From positions 868,001 to 932,000 of the forward strand of contig NZ_CP172312.1 in assembly GCF_047946665.1 (NCBI RefSeq): a stretch of DNA of 64,000 nucleotides. Direction: 5' to 3'. This document shows positions 1-8,590 of the stretch, piece after piece; positions within the stretch are counted from its first letter, which is position 1; the number at the start of each line of letters is the position of its first letter. The notes below the pieces were generated by a model that had not been told where the DNA came from, did not search any database, and saw only the letters and a program-made list of their open reading frames with translations. The DNA is from Allohahella sp002354735. Lineage in GTDB: Bacteria; Pseudomonadota; Gammaproteobacteria; Pseudomonadales; Oleiphilaceae. A program made the translations under genes and the position numbers.

Positions 1-347
1 ACGGGGTAGACACGCTGGTCTGACGGCTCGAGGGCAGGGTAGGGTAAGGCACCAGCAAGCCCGCCGCGAAAGCGTAGTGATGGTGAATGCGCATCAAGGG
101 TGGACGTATATCGTTGGTGCTGTTTATCCCCCCAGGTATCACAGCGCACGAGCATTGCCGACAGGACGTCCTTATCAGCCGTGCTGTGCCAGTCCGGGTT
201 GAACAGAAGTAGCTCGTTGGGCTGGTCTGCGCTGGCGTTCCAGGGGCTTGCACTATCCAGCCAGATGAACCCAGATGCGAGCGCACAGGCCCGTCGCAGC
301 TGCTCCAGCATGCTTTCTGAGTACTCCAGCGTGATGATCTGCAACAA
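1..347 (-). CDS. Partial CDS (5' part only), possibly aminodeoxychorismate synthase component I
   Basis: Reading leftward from a TTG codon at 347 gives an open frame that runs off the left edge with no stop. An AGGAG sits about 10 nt before this TTG, and no ATG is available upstream in frame. The N-terminus has the pattern ITLEYSESMLEQLRRA, then GFIWLDSASPW, then a FNPDW stretch and a Gly-Gly-rich FRGGLAG. These resemble the start of PabB, where a short strand, a LDSG-type motif and a GGxxGYxxY motif occur in this order. The last motif is not well matched, and the catalytic chorismate-binding domain would lie outside the window. The family call is therefore an inference; that the strand is coding is better supported, because the frame stays open for 115 codons with gene-like codon use. 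Confidence 0.45.
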   Translation of the reverse strand, partial: MLQIITLEYSESMLEQLRRACALASGFIWLDSASPWNASADQPNELLLFNPDWHSTADKDVLSAMLVRCDTWGDKQHQRYTSTLDAHSPSLRFRGGLAGALPYPALEPSDQRVYP

Positions 348-784
348 ACGCGATGCGCTCCTGTGTAAGGTAATGTGTTCTTGTGAATTGGTGAGTGGCA
401 GCCTCGTAGCCTGTTGCGAGCAGCTGGTGGGCTTCGCGCTAAATATCTGATATTATAGTGTTTATGGTGCCAGTTGTCGTCCTGGAACGCCAGGCGCTCA
501 GAATCGTATCTCCGCCTTTTAAGCACGCTTCTTGCGACCTCAAACACACTTCGTGAACAGCTAATTACGAATTATAAAGAAAATGTGAGTAGTGTCACGG
601 AACGTAAGCGGGTGTATCCGTAGAGTAGGCATCGTTAGGTTGCAAAACGGGTTGTAAGACCTCCGAGTCGTAACCGGGCCAGAGAGCCACCAGGCGCTCT
701 GGTCTGTGGGAGACTTACAATCTTTTGTGAAATCGGCTTCATCGGGAAGCCTAGGTATAAAAATAATCCTTCTGGAGATTTAAT
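348..784. other. Divergent intergenic region, 437 bp
   Basis: No gene seen. It separates the leftward partial gene from the first DUF6160-like gene and should hold both promoters. Two small hairpins occur on the side of the rightward gene: CCAGAG/CTCTGG at 679-684 and 697-702, and GGCTTC/GAAGCC at 735-740 and 746-751. They may lie in a long 5' leader. The ribosome site is TGGAG, seven bases before the ATG at 785. The stretch is AT-richer than the flanking genes. Confidence 0.5.
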
Positions 785-1477
785 ATGAAAGGCCTGAACA
801 AATTAGTACTGGTTTCTGCAATCGTTGCTGCTTCTGCTGCAAACGCTGAGCTCAAGTCGATCGACGACGCAGCAATGGCTGAAGTTTCTGGTCAGAGCGG
901 TATCGTAATCGAAGCTGGCTTTGGCACCATCGGTGGTGTTGACGCTACTGCTGCTAACGCATACACCGCTACTACCACTGACGTAAATGGTAACGCCGTT
1001 GTACAGGAAGGTTCACTGGGTGATTTCTACGGCGTTGATTGGTCAAATGCTGGTATCACTATCGAAGCGTTCAAGTGGATCGTAGACATCGAAGGTGGCT
1101 GGGATCAGGACACTAACACTGGCGTCAACGTTAACTCTGGTAACCCAGTTCCAGCACTCGGCGGCTTCATCGCCAAGGACATCGCAGTAGCTGGTATGGT
1201 CGACATGACTATCGACGCGACTGCTGACTTGACCAACGTTGTTATGAACGGTGGTGCAGTTGCTGAAGGCGACGGCGGTATCGGTATCACTTTCGCGAAC
1301 TCAGACATCAACTTCAAAGTTGGCGACATGGGCGTATTCGTAGAAGAGTATGACCTGGCTAACATCGGTCAGCAGGGCGTTGTTCAAGCTGGTCAGGTAT
1401 CAAGCTTCGGTGGTATCGAGCTGATCGGTATGAACATCGACAAGCTCCAGCTGGTTATCCGTGGTAACGGCCTGTAA
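785..1477 (+). CDS. Secreted DUF6160/FilA-like protein, copy 1
   Basis: A 230-residue protein with a clear Sec signal peptide (about residues 1-21, cleavage after ANA) and a mature start ELKSIDDAAMAEVSGQSGIV. This start, acidic/hydrophobic residues followed by E-V/I-S/T-G-Q-S/A-G, is the hallmark of the DUF6160 or 'putative pilus system protein FilA' family. The body is rich in Gly, Asp, Val and Ile, has no cysteine, and looks like repeated beta strands. It ends in LQLVIRGNGL. It is very similar to the third copy at 2411 but carries an extra Thr/Ala-rich stretch of about 26 residues after the GGVDA motif. Function is not known; a surface or pilus-related role is only suggested by the family name. 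A strong terminator follows. Confidence 0.75.
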   Translation: MKGLNKLVLVSAIVAASAANAELKSIDDAAMAEVSGQSGIVIEAGFGTIGGVDATAANAYTATTTDVNGNAVVQEGSLGDFYGVDWSNAGITIEAFKWIVDIEGGWDQDTNTGVNVNSGNPVPALGGFIAKDIAVAGMVDMTIDATADLTNVVMNGGAVAEGDGGIGITFANSDINFKVGDMGVFVEEYDLANIGQQGVVQAGQVSSFGGIELIGMNIDKLQLVIRGNGL

Positions 1478-1520
1478 GGTCCGCTTAACGCGAATGGTTA
1501 GTTAGAGCCTCGTGCTCAGG

Positions 1521-1550
1521 AAAGGGGCGCTTCGGCGCCCCTTTCTGTCT
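1521..1550 (+). terminator. Rho-independent terminator after DUF6160 copy 1
   Basis: A perfect 10-bp stem (AAAGGGGCGC and GCGCCCCTTT) closes a TTCG tetraloop, followed by a pyrimidine-rich CTGTCTCT tail. It lies 43 bases after the stop of the first gene. It also shows that translation of the next gene cannot sensibly begin at the upstream GTG at 1512, which sits in front of this hairpin. Confidence 0.85.
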
Positions 1551-1577
1551 CTACCCTACAACTTTTCAAAGGTGTAT

Positions 1578-2246
1578 ATGGTTCATTCAGTAAAAAATCA
1601 AAGCCAGCTTCGCTCTGGGCTAACTGCTTCAGGCAGCGCCCCCGCTGATCTTGACCGCCTAAGCGGGAAAGTAGGCGTCTTGCTAGGCATGGGTTTTTTG
1701 CTGAGTGCACTGTCGGTACAGGCTGAACTGAAGCCAATTGACGACGCGACAATGAGCGAAGTCACTGGACAGGCAGCACCGGTTATCGAAATGAGTGGTC
1801 AGATTACCTATGAAGCCATCGTCTACACCGATGCTCAGGGTAACAAGGAAACCATCCGGCAGGGTGAAAGTTCCACCACCGGTGCTGTACAGCCTTATGA
1901 CCGCGCCATCAAGGGCATTACCTTTGCCAATCAGACGACCGGCACTTTGATGGATGTGATGTCTTTTGTCATGCCGCTGCGCTATGGCGCGGTCGATATC
2001 GACGAAGACGGTATTCTGGATCGAGGTGCAGCTATCTTTAGTTTTGCGCCGAGTATCGGTATGGGCACTGGTGCTTTACCTATCGATATCAAGGCTGAAG
2101 ATGTCACCACTGTGATCAACGATCAGGTCTTCGTGACCAATCAAGGAATTGTGTTTTTGAACGCACCAGCTGGTGGCGACGGAGCCTTTACCGTGCCTGG
2201 TTATGATGCGTCCCTGGCGCCTGTGCCCGTCAAGCATTTCCAGTAA
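1578..2246 (+). CDS. Secreted DUF6160/FilA-like protein, copy 2 (divergent)
   Basis: The ATG at 1578 is chosen because the frame upstream of it reads through the terminator hairpin of the preceding gene. The 222-residue product has a long N-region, then a hydrophobic signal (LLGMGFLLSALSVQA) and a mature start ELKPIDDATMSEVTGQAAPV. This is the family's N-terminal motif, but the rest differs strongly from the neighbours: a GQ-ITYEA strand, FANQTTGTLMDVMSFVMPLRYGAVDIDEDG, and no RGNGL ending. It is probably a paralogue with a different body. The DIDEDG segment resembles a short Ca-binding-like acidic loop, but one loop proves nothing. A terminator follows. Confidence 0.65.
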   Translation: MVHSVKNQSQLRSGLTASGSAPADLDRLSGKVGVLLGMGFLLSALSVQAELKPIDDATMSEVTGQAAPVIEMSGQITYEAIVYTDAQGNKETIRQGESSTTGAVQPYDRAIKGITFANQTTGTLMDVMSFVMPLRYGAVDIDEDGILDRGAAIFSFAPSIGMGTGALPIDIKAEDVTTVINDQVFVTNQGIVFLNAPAGGDGAFTVPGYDASLAPVPVKHFQ

Positions 2247-2286
2247 GTCAGCGCTGCCGTAAGCAGCAGTTGACCAGTGAATGCAG

Positions 2287-2318
2287 AAAGCGCAGTCCGC
2301 AAGGAGCTGCGCTTTTTT
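2287..2318 (+). terminator. Rho-independent terminator after DUF6160 copy 2
   Basis: A nine-bp stem (AAAGCGCAG and CTGCGCTTT) with an 11-nt loop runs into six T residues. It stands 40 bases after the stop codon. Confidence 0.85.
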
Positions 2319-2410
2319 ATTGGCGCAAACCGAATTTTGGAAAGAGAAAAGCAACGCAAGCGCAGATCGACCCATAAAAATCATAACTAGATACTATTAG
2401 GAAGAACCCG

Positions 2411-3076
2411 ATGAACAACGATGACAAGTGCGGAGGCGACGCCGCAAGATTCTTACGCCAGTCACTCATAACCTCTGCCGTAGTAGTGGCTATGAGCAGC
2501 CCAGCTTTTGCAGAAATCCAGGCGCTTGAAGACACACAGCTTGCCGATATCACAGGGCAGAGCGGAATAGTGCTCGAAATTGGTATTGGTTCAATTTCAG
2601 GTGTGGACGCCAGCGTTGATGATTTCTACGGCGTCGACTGGAGTGAAGCTGGCGTGACCATCGATGCTCAGAAATGGCTGGTTGATATCGAAGGCGGCTG
2701 GAACAGCGATACCAACCTCGGTGCAAATACCTCGTACGGCAATGCAGAGAAGTGGGTTGGTGGTGCAATTTCGAAGAACATCGCCGTAGCCGGCACTTTG
2801 GACATCACCCTGGATGCGACAGCCGATCTCGAAAACGTAGTTGCCAATGGTGGTAACGTGGCAGACAGCGACGGTGGTATCGGCCTGACCTTCGCCCGTT
2901 CAGAGCTCAACTTTAAAACCGGTGACATGGGTTTCTTTGTCGAGAGCTTTGACCTGAGCTCAGTTGGCGGTGCTGGAACAGTCGAAGGCGGCATGTTGAG
3001 CAGCCTTGGCGGCGCAGAGTTGCTTACGCTCAATATCGACGGGCTTGACGTGGTTGTGCGCGGTAACGGTCTCTAA
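2411..3076 (+). CDS. Secreted DUF6160/FilA-like protein, copy 3
   Basis: A 221-residue protein with a charged N-region (MNNDDKCGGDAARF), a hydrophobic signal segment ending PAFA and a mature start EIQALEDTQLADITGQSGIV. It parallels copy 1 almost throughout: DDFYGVDWSEAG, a KWLVDIEGGW motif, a DGGIGLTFA motif, NFKTGDMGFFVE, and the closing DVVVRGNGL. Compared with copy 1 it lacks the Thr/Ala-rich insert. AGGAAG lies about five bases before the ATG. Its own upstream terminator and downstream terminator make it a single-gene unit. No catalytic motif is visible, so function is unknown. Confidence 0.75.
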   Translation: MNNDDKCGGDAARFLRQSLITSAVVVAMSSPAFAEIQALEDTQLADITGQSGIVLEIGIGSISGVDASVDDFYGVDWSEAGVTIDAQKWLVDIEGGWNSDTNLGANTSYGNAEKWVGGAISKNIAVAGTLDITLDATADLENVVANGGNVADSDGGIGLTFARSELNFKTGDMGFFVESFDLSSVGGAGTVEGGMLSSLGGAELLTLNIDGLDVVVRGNGL

Positions 3077-3098
3077 AACTCCCCAATCTTGTCATAAC

Positions 3099-3126
3099 AA
3101 AAAAGCACCGTCGGGTGCTTTTTTTT
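3099..3126. terminator. Bidirectional terminator between convergent secreted-protein genes
   Basis: An 11-bp stem (AAAAAAGCACC and GGTGCTTTTTT) closes a GTCG loop. It is A-rich on the left and T-rich on the right, so it can serve both the rightward DUF6160 copy 3 and the leftward gene ending at 3141. Confidence 0.85.
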
Positions 3127-3140
3127 GTGACTGCATCGAA

Positions 3141-3812
3141 CTATCTGGCCTGGAGCGCATCCAGGTTGTAGCGAATTTCTGCGCCGCCCTGTGGGAGGGG
3201 AATGACTTCCATAAATCGGCCGCGTATTGCTTCATCCACTTGCAGCGGCGCATAGCCGGGGATGTTGCCAATCGTCATGATGAGTTGCTCACCATTGTTG
3301 ACGAGATTGAGCTGGTCGCCATACGGCAGCTGCTCGATGCCTTGTTGCCCCAATAGCGTGTTCAAGTCGAACGGCCCTTCAGGAATTTCAACACCAAAGG
3401 GAATGGGAATAGGTTCACGCAAGGGCGCTACAGCAACTTCCTGAGGTGGTACAAAAGGCGATTCCAGATTCGCCTGGCGAGCTGCGTCGATCGCGCGCTC
3501 AAGTTGCTGGCGCTGTTCCGCGGTAGCGTTGGCAAGGTCGGCCTGGAGCTCCGGCTCGGTTTTGGTGGGCTGACCTGGCGTGATGGTATATGTCATCGAC
3601 TGCCGTTCAGGCTGAGGTGCAGCCGCTGGCGTGACGATGATGGTGGAGTCCTTGATGTAGGTTTCGGTGAGTTCGTCGCTGGTAAGTGATTTAACTTCTG
3701 CTTGGGAGAAACTTGGAAGCAAAAGGCTCAAAGGAACAATGAAGGTAGTGGCAACAGCCTTTCTTCGGACCGGGTGGAGTTCTCGCAGTGGAGGAAATGT
3801 CACAGTGCTCAT
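3141..3812 (-). CDS. Secreted protein of unknown function linked to the DUF6160 cluster
   Basis: The start is put at the ATG at 3812, because GGAG stands six bases before it; an in-frame ATG at 3839 would add nine residues. The product of about 223 residues has a signal peptide (RRKAVATTFIVPLSLLLPSFSQA) and a mature start EVKSLTSDELTETYIKDSTI. That start has the same spacing of Glu, Lys, hydrophobic and acidic residues as the three facing proteins. The middle is rich in Pro, Gln and Ala and includes a helical AEQRQQLERAIDAARQANLE segment; the C-terminal half (QLNLVNNGEQLIMTIGNIPGY) looks like beta strands. I do not recognise a named family. Confidence 0.6.
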   Translation of the reverse strand: MSTVTFPPLRELHPVRRKAVATTFIVPLSLLLPSFSQAEVKSLTSDELTETYIKDSTIIVTPAAAPQPERQSMTYTITPGQPTKTEPELQADLANATAEQRQQLERAIDAARQANLESPFVPPQEVAVAPLREPIPIPFGVEIPEGPFDLNTLLGQQGIEQLPYGDQLNLVNNGEQLIMTIGNIPGYAPLQVDEAIRGRFMEVIPLPQGGAEIRYNLDALQAR

Positions 3813-3920
3813 CAAAGGCTCCAAGTATCTTTCTTCCATTATACCCTAATTTACTAGTAAGCGGACAGATGGGATCATTCTCCCGAACATGCAGCCATTC
3901 GAGAGAATGATTCATTGCTA

Positions 3921-4979
3921 TTATCGCGTAAAGTTCGTTATGAAAAGATCCTGCTTTCCGTTCGTATCGTAACTCGTGCCCGGCTGAGTACTGCCCCAGA
4001 CCGATGTACCAGTGTTACTTATTCCGCCTAATGCGAAGAACGTGCTTGCAGGAAAAGTTTTCTCGTGCTGTTTTCCTGATGGAAGATGTTTTATGACTAC
4101 CGTAGATCTATCTTTGTCACAGCCAAAAAATTCGCCGTTGTCGCTGACTACCGTGTGACTAGCTGATGGGCAAAACTTTTGTGCTGAGTCAGTGCCAAAG
4201 TTATAGAGCCATCCGCCACTTACGCCGGCTGATTGAGAGCTGTATGTAACCAAATTCCCATCACCACTTAGGTTGCCCATTTTCGCGTCACTGTGGATAG
4301 GGAAAGGCACTCTGTCGATGCGGCCACTGCTCACTTCGTACCGATAAACGTCCAAACCTGAGCCTTCGCCCTCGTTTGGCGCCAGACGACTCGCTGTATT
4401 GAAGGCTACATAATTTCCGTCAAACGATAACGAAATTTCGGTTGACCTGCCCACCATGAAAGGCAAGCGCTGTGCAGCCCCAGATTCGAGGTCATGCAGT
4501 CCTATATAGTATGCGCCCTCAAATCTATCCAAATACCCAATGATTCTTCCGTTACCACTGATGGCTTTTGCAAGATTAAAAGGTAGATGCTCAACAGATT
4601 GATCATCACGTCGGAATATTGCAGTTCTATGCGCGTTATAGGCGTCGGACATCAGCGCTATGCTGCCGTCGAAACTAAGCCCAACGGGCATGAAAGACCT
4701 GCTCTGTGCTCCCGCCTCATCCAGGCTTGCGAGATAGTATTTTCCCGTTACGGTGTCATGGAAAAAAGTATCGGATTCGGTACCATTGAGGTCGTCAGGG
4801 ATTAAATAGTCGGCGCTCGAGTTACCGAGGATAGCAGAGCCGTCAGCGCTGATGCGACCTATATAAAACGATCCTTCATCCGGGAGCATAATCCGCTCGC
4901 CAAAAACCCGAGTATCAGAAGCCTGAACGGCGGTTGCTGCGGCTATTCCGGCTAAAAGTGTACAGATGGTTAATTTCAT
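3921..4979 (-). CDS. Secreted beta-propeller-like protein (PD40/TolB-like repeats)
   Basis: A 352-residue product with a signal peptide (MKLTICTLLAGIAAATAVQA, cleavage before SDTRVF). The rest contains repeated units in the style of WD40-like PD40 repeats: ISADGSAILGNSS, LSFDGSIALMSDA, ISGNGRIIGYL, LSFDGNYVAFNT, LSGDGNLVTYSSQ, VSDNGEFFGC and ISNTGTSVWGS. Each has the pattern S-x-D/N-G followed by a strand, so about six or seven blades are expected. Such proteins often bind partners rather than catalyse. The gene is visibly AT-richer than its neighbours and stands alone, which may point to a later arrival. No stop/start coupling with a neighbour is seen. Confidence 0.6.
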   Translation of the reverse strand: MKLTICTLLAGIAAATAVQASDTRVFGERIMLPDEGSFYIGRISADGSAILGNSSADYLIPDDLNGTESDTFFHDTVTGKYYLASLDEAGAQSRSFMPVGLSFDGSIALMSDAYNAHRTAIFRRDDQSVEHLPFNLAKAISGNGRIIGYLDRFEGAYYIGLHDLESGAAQRLPFMVGRSTEISLSFDGNYVAFNTASRLAPNEGEGSGLDVYRYEVSSGRIDRVPFPIHSDAKMGNLSGDGNLVTYSSQSAGVSGGWLYNFGTDSAQKFCPSASHTVVSDNGEFFGCDKDRSTVVIKHLPSGKQHEKTFPASTFFALGGISNTGTSVWGSTQPGTSYDTNGKQDLFITNFTR

Positions 4980-5187
4980 TGTAGTTTTCCAGTGTCCTTT
5001 GGATGTGAGAGTCCATAGTAGATGCCTGGCTGATACTGTTCTGTGATGCGGTTAGCAAAGGGTCCCGCCCGAAAATGCGATAGGTATCAGCGGTGTGCGA
5101 TACGGCTGAATTATGTTCAGCTTGGAGTATCGGCTATGCTCTAGTCTTGTGATCGCGATCAGCGAACCTAGAACAAAAGCATCACTG

Positions 5188-6300
5188 ATGAGGCACGTCT
5201 TGCAACCAACTGCCCCCGCAGAACTCGAATCCAGACGAAGCGGCTACTTCGCCAACCTGATCCAGCGCTGGGTCACGCGCCGTCTGCCGCCGCAGTCGCG
5301 GATTCGGCTGGGGCACAAGAACGTCTTTATCCTGCCGACTCGCTGGGGACTGATGTTTCTGATGACGGTGGTGCTGGTATTGATAGCCGGCATCAATTAT
5401 CAGAACTCGATGATTCTGGCGACGTCCTTCCTGTTTTTTGCCGTGTTCGTCGTCCACATCCATATGAGCTTCAACAACTTCGCTGGCCTTACCGTCGCCT
5501 TTCACGATGCCGAGCCGGCTCATGTGGGTGAGGAAGCGCTGATTACCCTTACCGTCTGCTCGACCCGGGCAGCGGGCACGGACTCCGGCAGTGGGCGCGG
5601 AGAGCCGGCGACAGGCGACCGACACGTTGCCATTCAACTGGGTTGGCCGCAAAGCACCGCCAGTATTCGACATCAGCTCATTCATACCGGTTTGCCACCC
5701 ACTGATCATCCCAGCGAGCCTGGCAGTGAGTCGGAATTACAGTCGGTTACGCTGCCGCTGAAGTGTCTGAAGCGTGGCATACAGCGGGCACCGAGATTGC
5801 TGGCGACCAGTGTCTATCCACTGGGTCTGGTCCGGGTCTGGTCATGGCTCGACCTCGATATCGATGTGCTGGTGTACCCACGACCAATTGCCGGTGAGGT
5901 CAACGCGGCCGACGCCGTGAGTGAAGGTGATAGCCAGCCGGACCGAAAGCTGCGACAGCAGCAGCCGGTGGATTTCGACGGTTTGCGGAATTACGAGCTC
6001 GGCGAGTCGCGCAGTCGCATCGCCTGGAAGAAGTACGCTCAGCAGGGTGTGCTGTACACCAAGCTGTTCTCGTCTGAATCGGCTGACCCGGTCTGGATCG
6101 ATCAGGCGGCTTACGCGGGGCGTGATATCGAGTTGCAGATGTCTAACCTTTGTGCCGAACTGCTCGTGCGTGACAAGGGTCAGCAGCCCTACGGCCTCAA
6201 GCTGGGGAAGTGGCGGCTGGCACCAGGCCTGGGGCCACAGCACAAGCGGGAGGCACTGGAAGCGCTCGCACGCTATCCGGAGCTAACGCCCAATGCTTGA
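5188..6300 (+). CDS. DUF58 domain protein
   Basis: The start is put at the ATG at 5188, since the product then begins just ahead of the conserved segment IRLGHKNVFILPTRWGLMF; an ATG at 5113 would add 25 residues. Two membrane segments follow at about residues 50-95. The C-terminal half carries the DUF58 signature FDGLRNYELGESRSRIAWKK, where the family usually has Y-x-x-G-D and I-x-W-K. The Asp of the GD pair is Glu here. DUF58 proteins usually stand between a MoxR-type ATPase and a transglutaminase; the transglutaminase follows with an 8-base overlap, but no MoxR gene lies upstream. A role in envelope protein assembly is inferred. Confidence 0.8.
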   Translation: MRHVLQPTAPAELESRRSGYFANLIQRWVTRRLPPQSRIRLGHKNVFILPTRWGLMFLMTVVLVLIAGINYQNSMILATSFLFFAVFVVHIHMSFNNFAGLTVAFHDAEPAHVGEEALITLTVCSTRAAGTDSGSGRGEPATGDRHVAIQLGWPQSTASIRHQLIHTGLPPTDHPSEPGSESELQSVTLPLKCLKRGIQRAPRLLATSVYPLGLVRVWSWLDLDIDVLVYPRPIAGEVNAADAVSEGDSQPDRKLRQQQPVDFDGLRNYELGESRSRIAWKKYAQQGVLYTKLFSSESADPVWIDQAAYAGRDIELQMSNLCAELLVRDKGQQPYGLKLGKWRLAPGLGPQHKREALEALARYPELTPNA

Positions 6301-8518
6301 GCGACGCTTCAGCACCAATAGCCACGCCGACTTTACCGGCATCAACCCACAAGGGATGCCCTGGCTTTTACTATCGCTGGCATTGGCGGCGCTGCTGCAT
6401 ATCGACCATACGCCCATCTGGCTCAACATCGCGCTGGTCGGAATTCTGTTGTGGCGCATCATGGTATTCAGAGGGCGCTTCAGGCTGCCTCAGCTCTGGG
6501 TCAAGGTCATCCTCCTGCTGCTGGGTATCACGCTCTTTCTGGTGAGTTCGAAAGGGCAGTTCACCATTGAAAACGCGGTCGGTTTCTTCCTGCTCACCTA
6601 TGGGCTGAAGCTGCTTGAAACCGGCTCGACCAGGGATGCCTACCTCTTCGTGTTCATGACGCTGTTCCTGATGCCGCTGGGCTTTTTGTTCAGCCAGTCG
6701 ATCTTCGCAACCCTGTTCATCTTCGTGTCACTGGCTTTCGCCTTCATTGCGCTCATGGGCATCAATGGTTCGCTGGAGCGCACGACCTATTTCGGCGCGC
6801 TGAAGCGGGCATTCGGCCTGTTCGCCTGGGCCTTGCCTATTCTCGTAGTCGCCTACATCGTTTTTCCGAGGCTTGGACCAATCTGGTCGATGCCGCTGAA
6901 CAGCACTTCGGCCTTCACAGGGCTGTCTGACAGCATGATGCCGGGGCAGGTCGCCAATTTGGCGCAATCCTCCGAGCGGGCCTTCCGTGCTGATTTTGAT
7001 GGACCGCCGCCGCCTTCGCCCACCCTCTACTGGCGCGCCCTCGCCATGGATCTGTTCACGGCGGGGCAGTGGTCGCGATCGAACCAGCAGCGTGGCATCG
7101 ATGAATCCAGAATGTTGCCACAGACCCGACTGCGCAGGTTGGGTCTGGGTGACGAAGCGATAGAAGCGGCGCTTTCGACGCCAGAATCCAGCTACGAGAT
7201 CCTGCTGGATCCGCATAACCGCGACTGGGGGTTTTCGCTCAATGCGACGATACCCACCAGCCGGCAGCTGAGTGGCCAGAGTAGTGCGCGTGGTGGTGCC
7301 GTTTTGCAGACCCTCGACGGGCTGATTCGCTTCGGCCGTCCGGTGAAGAGTCCCTCCGCCTACACTCTGCAGTCACTGCCGTTGGATAAGGCCGCTACGG
7401 AGGCACAGTCCCGTCTTGATGCAGCCCATATTCAGGGTCTACCGGATGTCACCGCGCTCGGCTCAACTGCAGGGCTCGAGCTGACAGATTTTGACCGCCG
7501 TCGTCTGTTGCAACTGCCAGCAGAAGGTAATCCGCTAACGCGTAAATTTGCGGCAGAGCTGCGCGAGCAGCACGATGATCAGGCCGCCTTCATCTACGAC
7601 CTGCTCAATTACTTCCGTACCGAGCCTTTCACCTACACACTCAATCCGCCAGTGCTCGACCCGGAGAGTAACGTCGACGATTTCATGTTTGGCGAGCGCC
7701 GCGGCTTCTGTGAACACTTCGCCTCGGCGACTGCGGTCATCCTGCGCTCGGCAGGTATTCCAGCCAGGATCATGACCGGCTATCAGGGTGGCGAGTTCAA
7801 CTCGACTGGTGGCTTCCTGGTCGTGCGTCAGTACGATGCCCATGCTTGGGTCGAGGCCTGGCTCGAAGGTATCGGCTGGGTGCGTGTCGATCCTACGGCG
7901 GCTGTGTCTCCGCTTCGTATTGAGGCTGGTCTACGTACGGCGGTGGCGGAAGAGGGTGGTTTTCTCAGTAACGAAATATCGCTTTCGCGATTTTCCGGCA
8001 TCAGTGCCCTGAACTGGATCGACATGCGACTGGAGTATACCAATTACCTCTGGCAGAAATGGGTCATCAACTACGATCAGAAGACACAGCAGAGTCTGTT
8101 GGCGACTTTTTTTGGTGACGTTGATATCAGGCAGATTGGCTTTATTGCTACGGGCGCAATCGCCGGAATCATCATCCTGATCGGGCTGATGCAGCTCATG
8201 CGAGGCAGACGGCATCTGCGGGCACAGGATCCTGTGGTCCGGCTCTATGACCGTCTGCTACGCAGACTTCGGCGCGCAGGTGCCGATGTTTCATCAATGG
8301 CGATTACACCGCGCCAGCTCTGTGGCATCATGCAGTCCGCAGGCGCCGACAAGGAGACTGCCATGGCCATTAGCCAGCGCCTCGAGCGTCTGTTGTATGC
8401 GCGGCGCCCGCAAATGGGTGCAGCCCGTTCACGCCTGCAGACCAACGAAATCCGTCAACTTCGGAGCCTGTTGCGGAAACTGAACCTCCGCAAGCGCAGC
8501 GATGCTTCACCGCGCTGA
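6293..8518 (+). CDS. tgpA: TgpA-type transmembrane transglutaminase-like protein
   Basis: A 741-residue protein with an N-terminal block of about six membrane segments (residues 20-190, DUF3488 type), a periplasmic transglutaminase domain, another membrane helix near residue 615 and a cytoplasmic tail (DUF4129 type). The catalytic triad is visible: Cys473 in RRGFCEHF, His517 in YDAHAWVE and Asp533 in VRVDPTAAV. P. aeruginosa TgpA has this layout and is reported as essential with periplasmic transglutaminase activity. The gene overlaps the DUF58 gene by 8 bases, so the two are probably translated together. Confidence 0.88.
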   Translation: MLERRFSTNSHADFTGINPQGMPWLLLSLALAALLHIDHTPIWLNIALVGILLWRIMVFRGRFRLPQLWVKVILLLLGITLFLVSSKGQFTIENAVGFFLLTYGLKLLETGSTRDAYLFVFMTLFLMPLGFLFSQSIFATLFIFVSLAFAFIALMGINGSLERTTYFGALKRAFGLFAWALPILVVAYIVFPRLGPIWSMPLNSTSAFTGLSDSMMPGQVANLAQSSERAFRADFDGPPPPSPTLYWRALAMDLFTAGQWSRSNQQRGIDESRMLPQTRLRRLGLGDEAIEAALSTPESSYEILLDPHNRDWGFSLNATIPTSRQLSGQSSARGGAVLQTLDGLIRFGRPVKSPSAYTLQSLPLDKAATEAQSRLDAAHIQGLPDVTALGSTAGLELTDFDRRRLLQLPAEGNPLTRKFAAELREQHDDQAAFIYDLLNYFRTEPFTYTLNPPVLDPESNVDDFMFGERRGFCEHFASATAVILRSAGIPARIMTGYQGGEFNSTGGFLVVRQYDAHAWVEAWLEGIGWVRVDPTAAVSPLRIEAGLRTAVAEEGGFLSNEISLSRFSGISALNWIDMRLEYTNYLWQKWVINYDQKTQQSLLATFFGDVDIRQIGFIATGAIAGIIILIGLMQLMRGRRHLRAQDPVVRLYDRLLRRLRRAGADVSSMAITPRQLCGIMQSAGADKETAMAISQRLERLLYARRPQMGAARSRLQTNEIRQLRSLLRKLNLRKRSDASPR

Positions 8519-8590
8519 ATCTTCGAATAATGCATATTGGGTATCAGATTTGCCATCTCTACAGCACGGCCCCTTTGAAACGAGAACAGC

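Noticed and set aside
100..450. Rightward open frame of 116 codons at the left edge
   Set aside because: The opposite strand gives a better protein with family-like motifs and a ribosome site; this frame has an unnatural Ser/Cys-rich composition.
735..751. GGCTTC/GAAGCC hairpin in the leader of the first gene as a riboswitch or terminator
   Set aside because: Just six pairs, no T-run and no wider conserved fold that I can see.
1512..1577. Extension of DUF6160 copy 2 to a GTG at 1512
   Set aside because: It would read through the terminator hairpin of the gene before, while the ATG at 1578 leads into a normal signal peptide.
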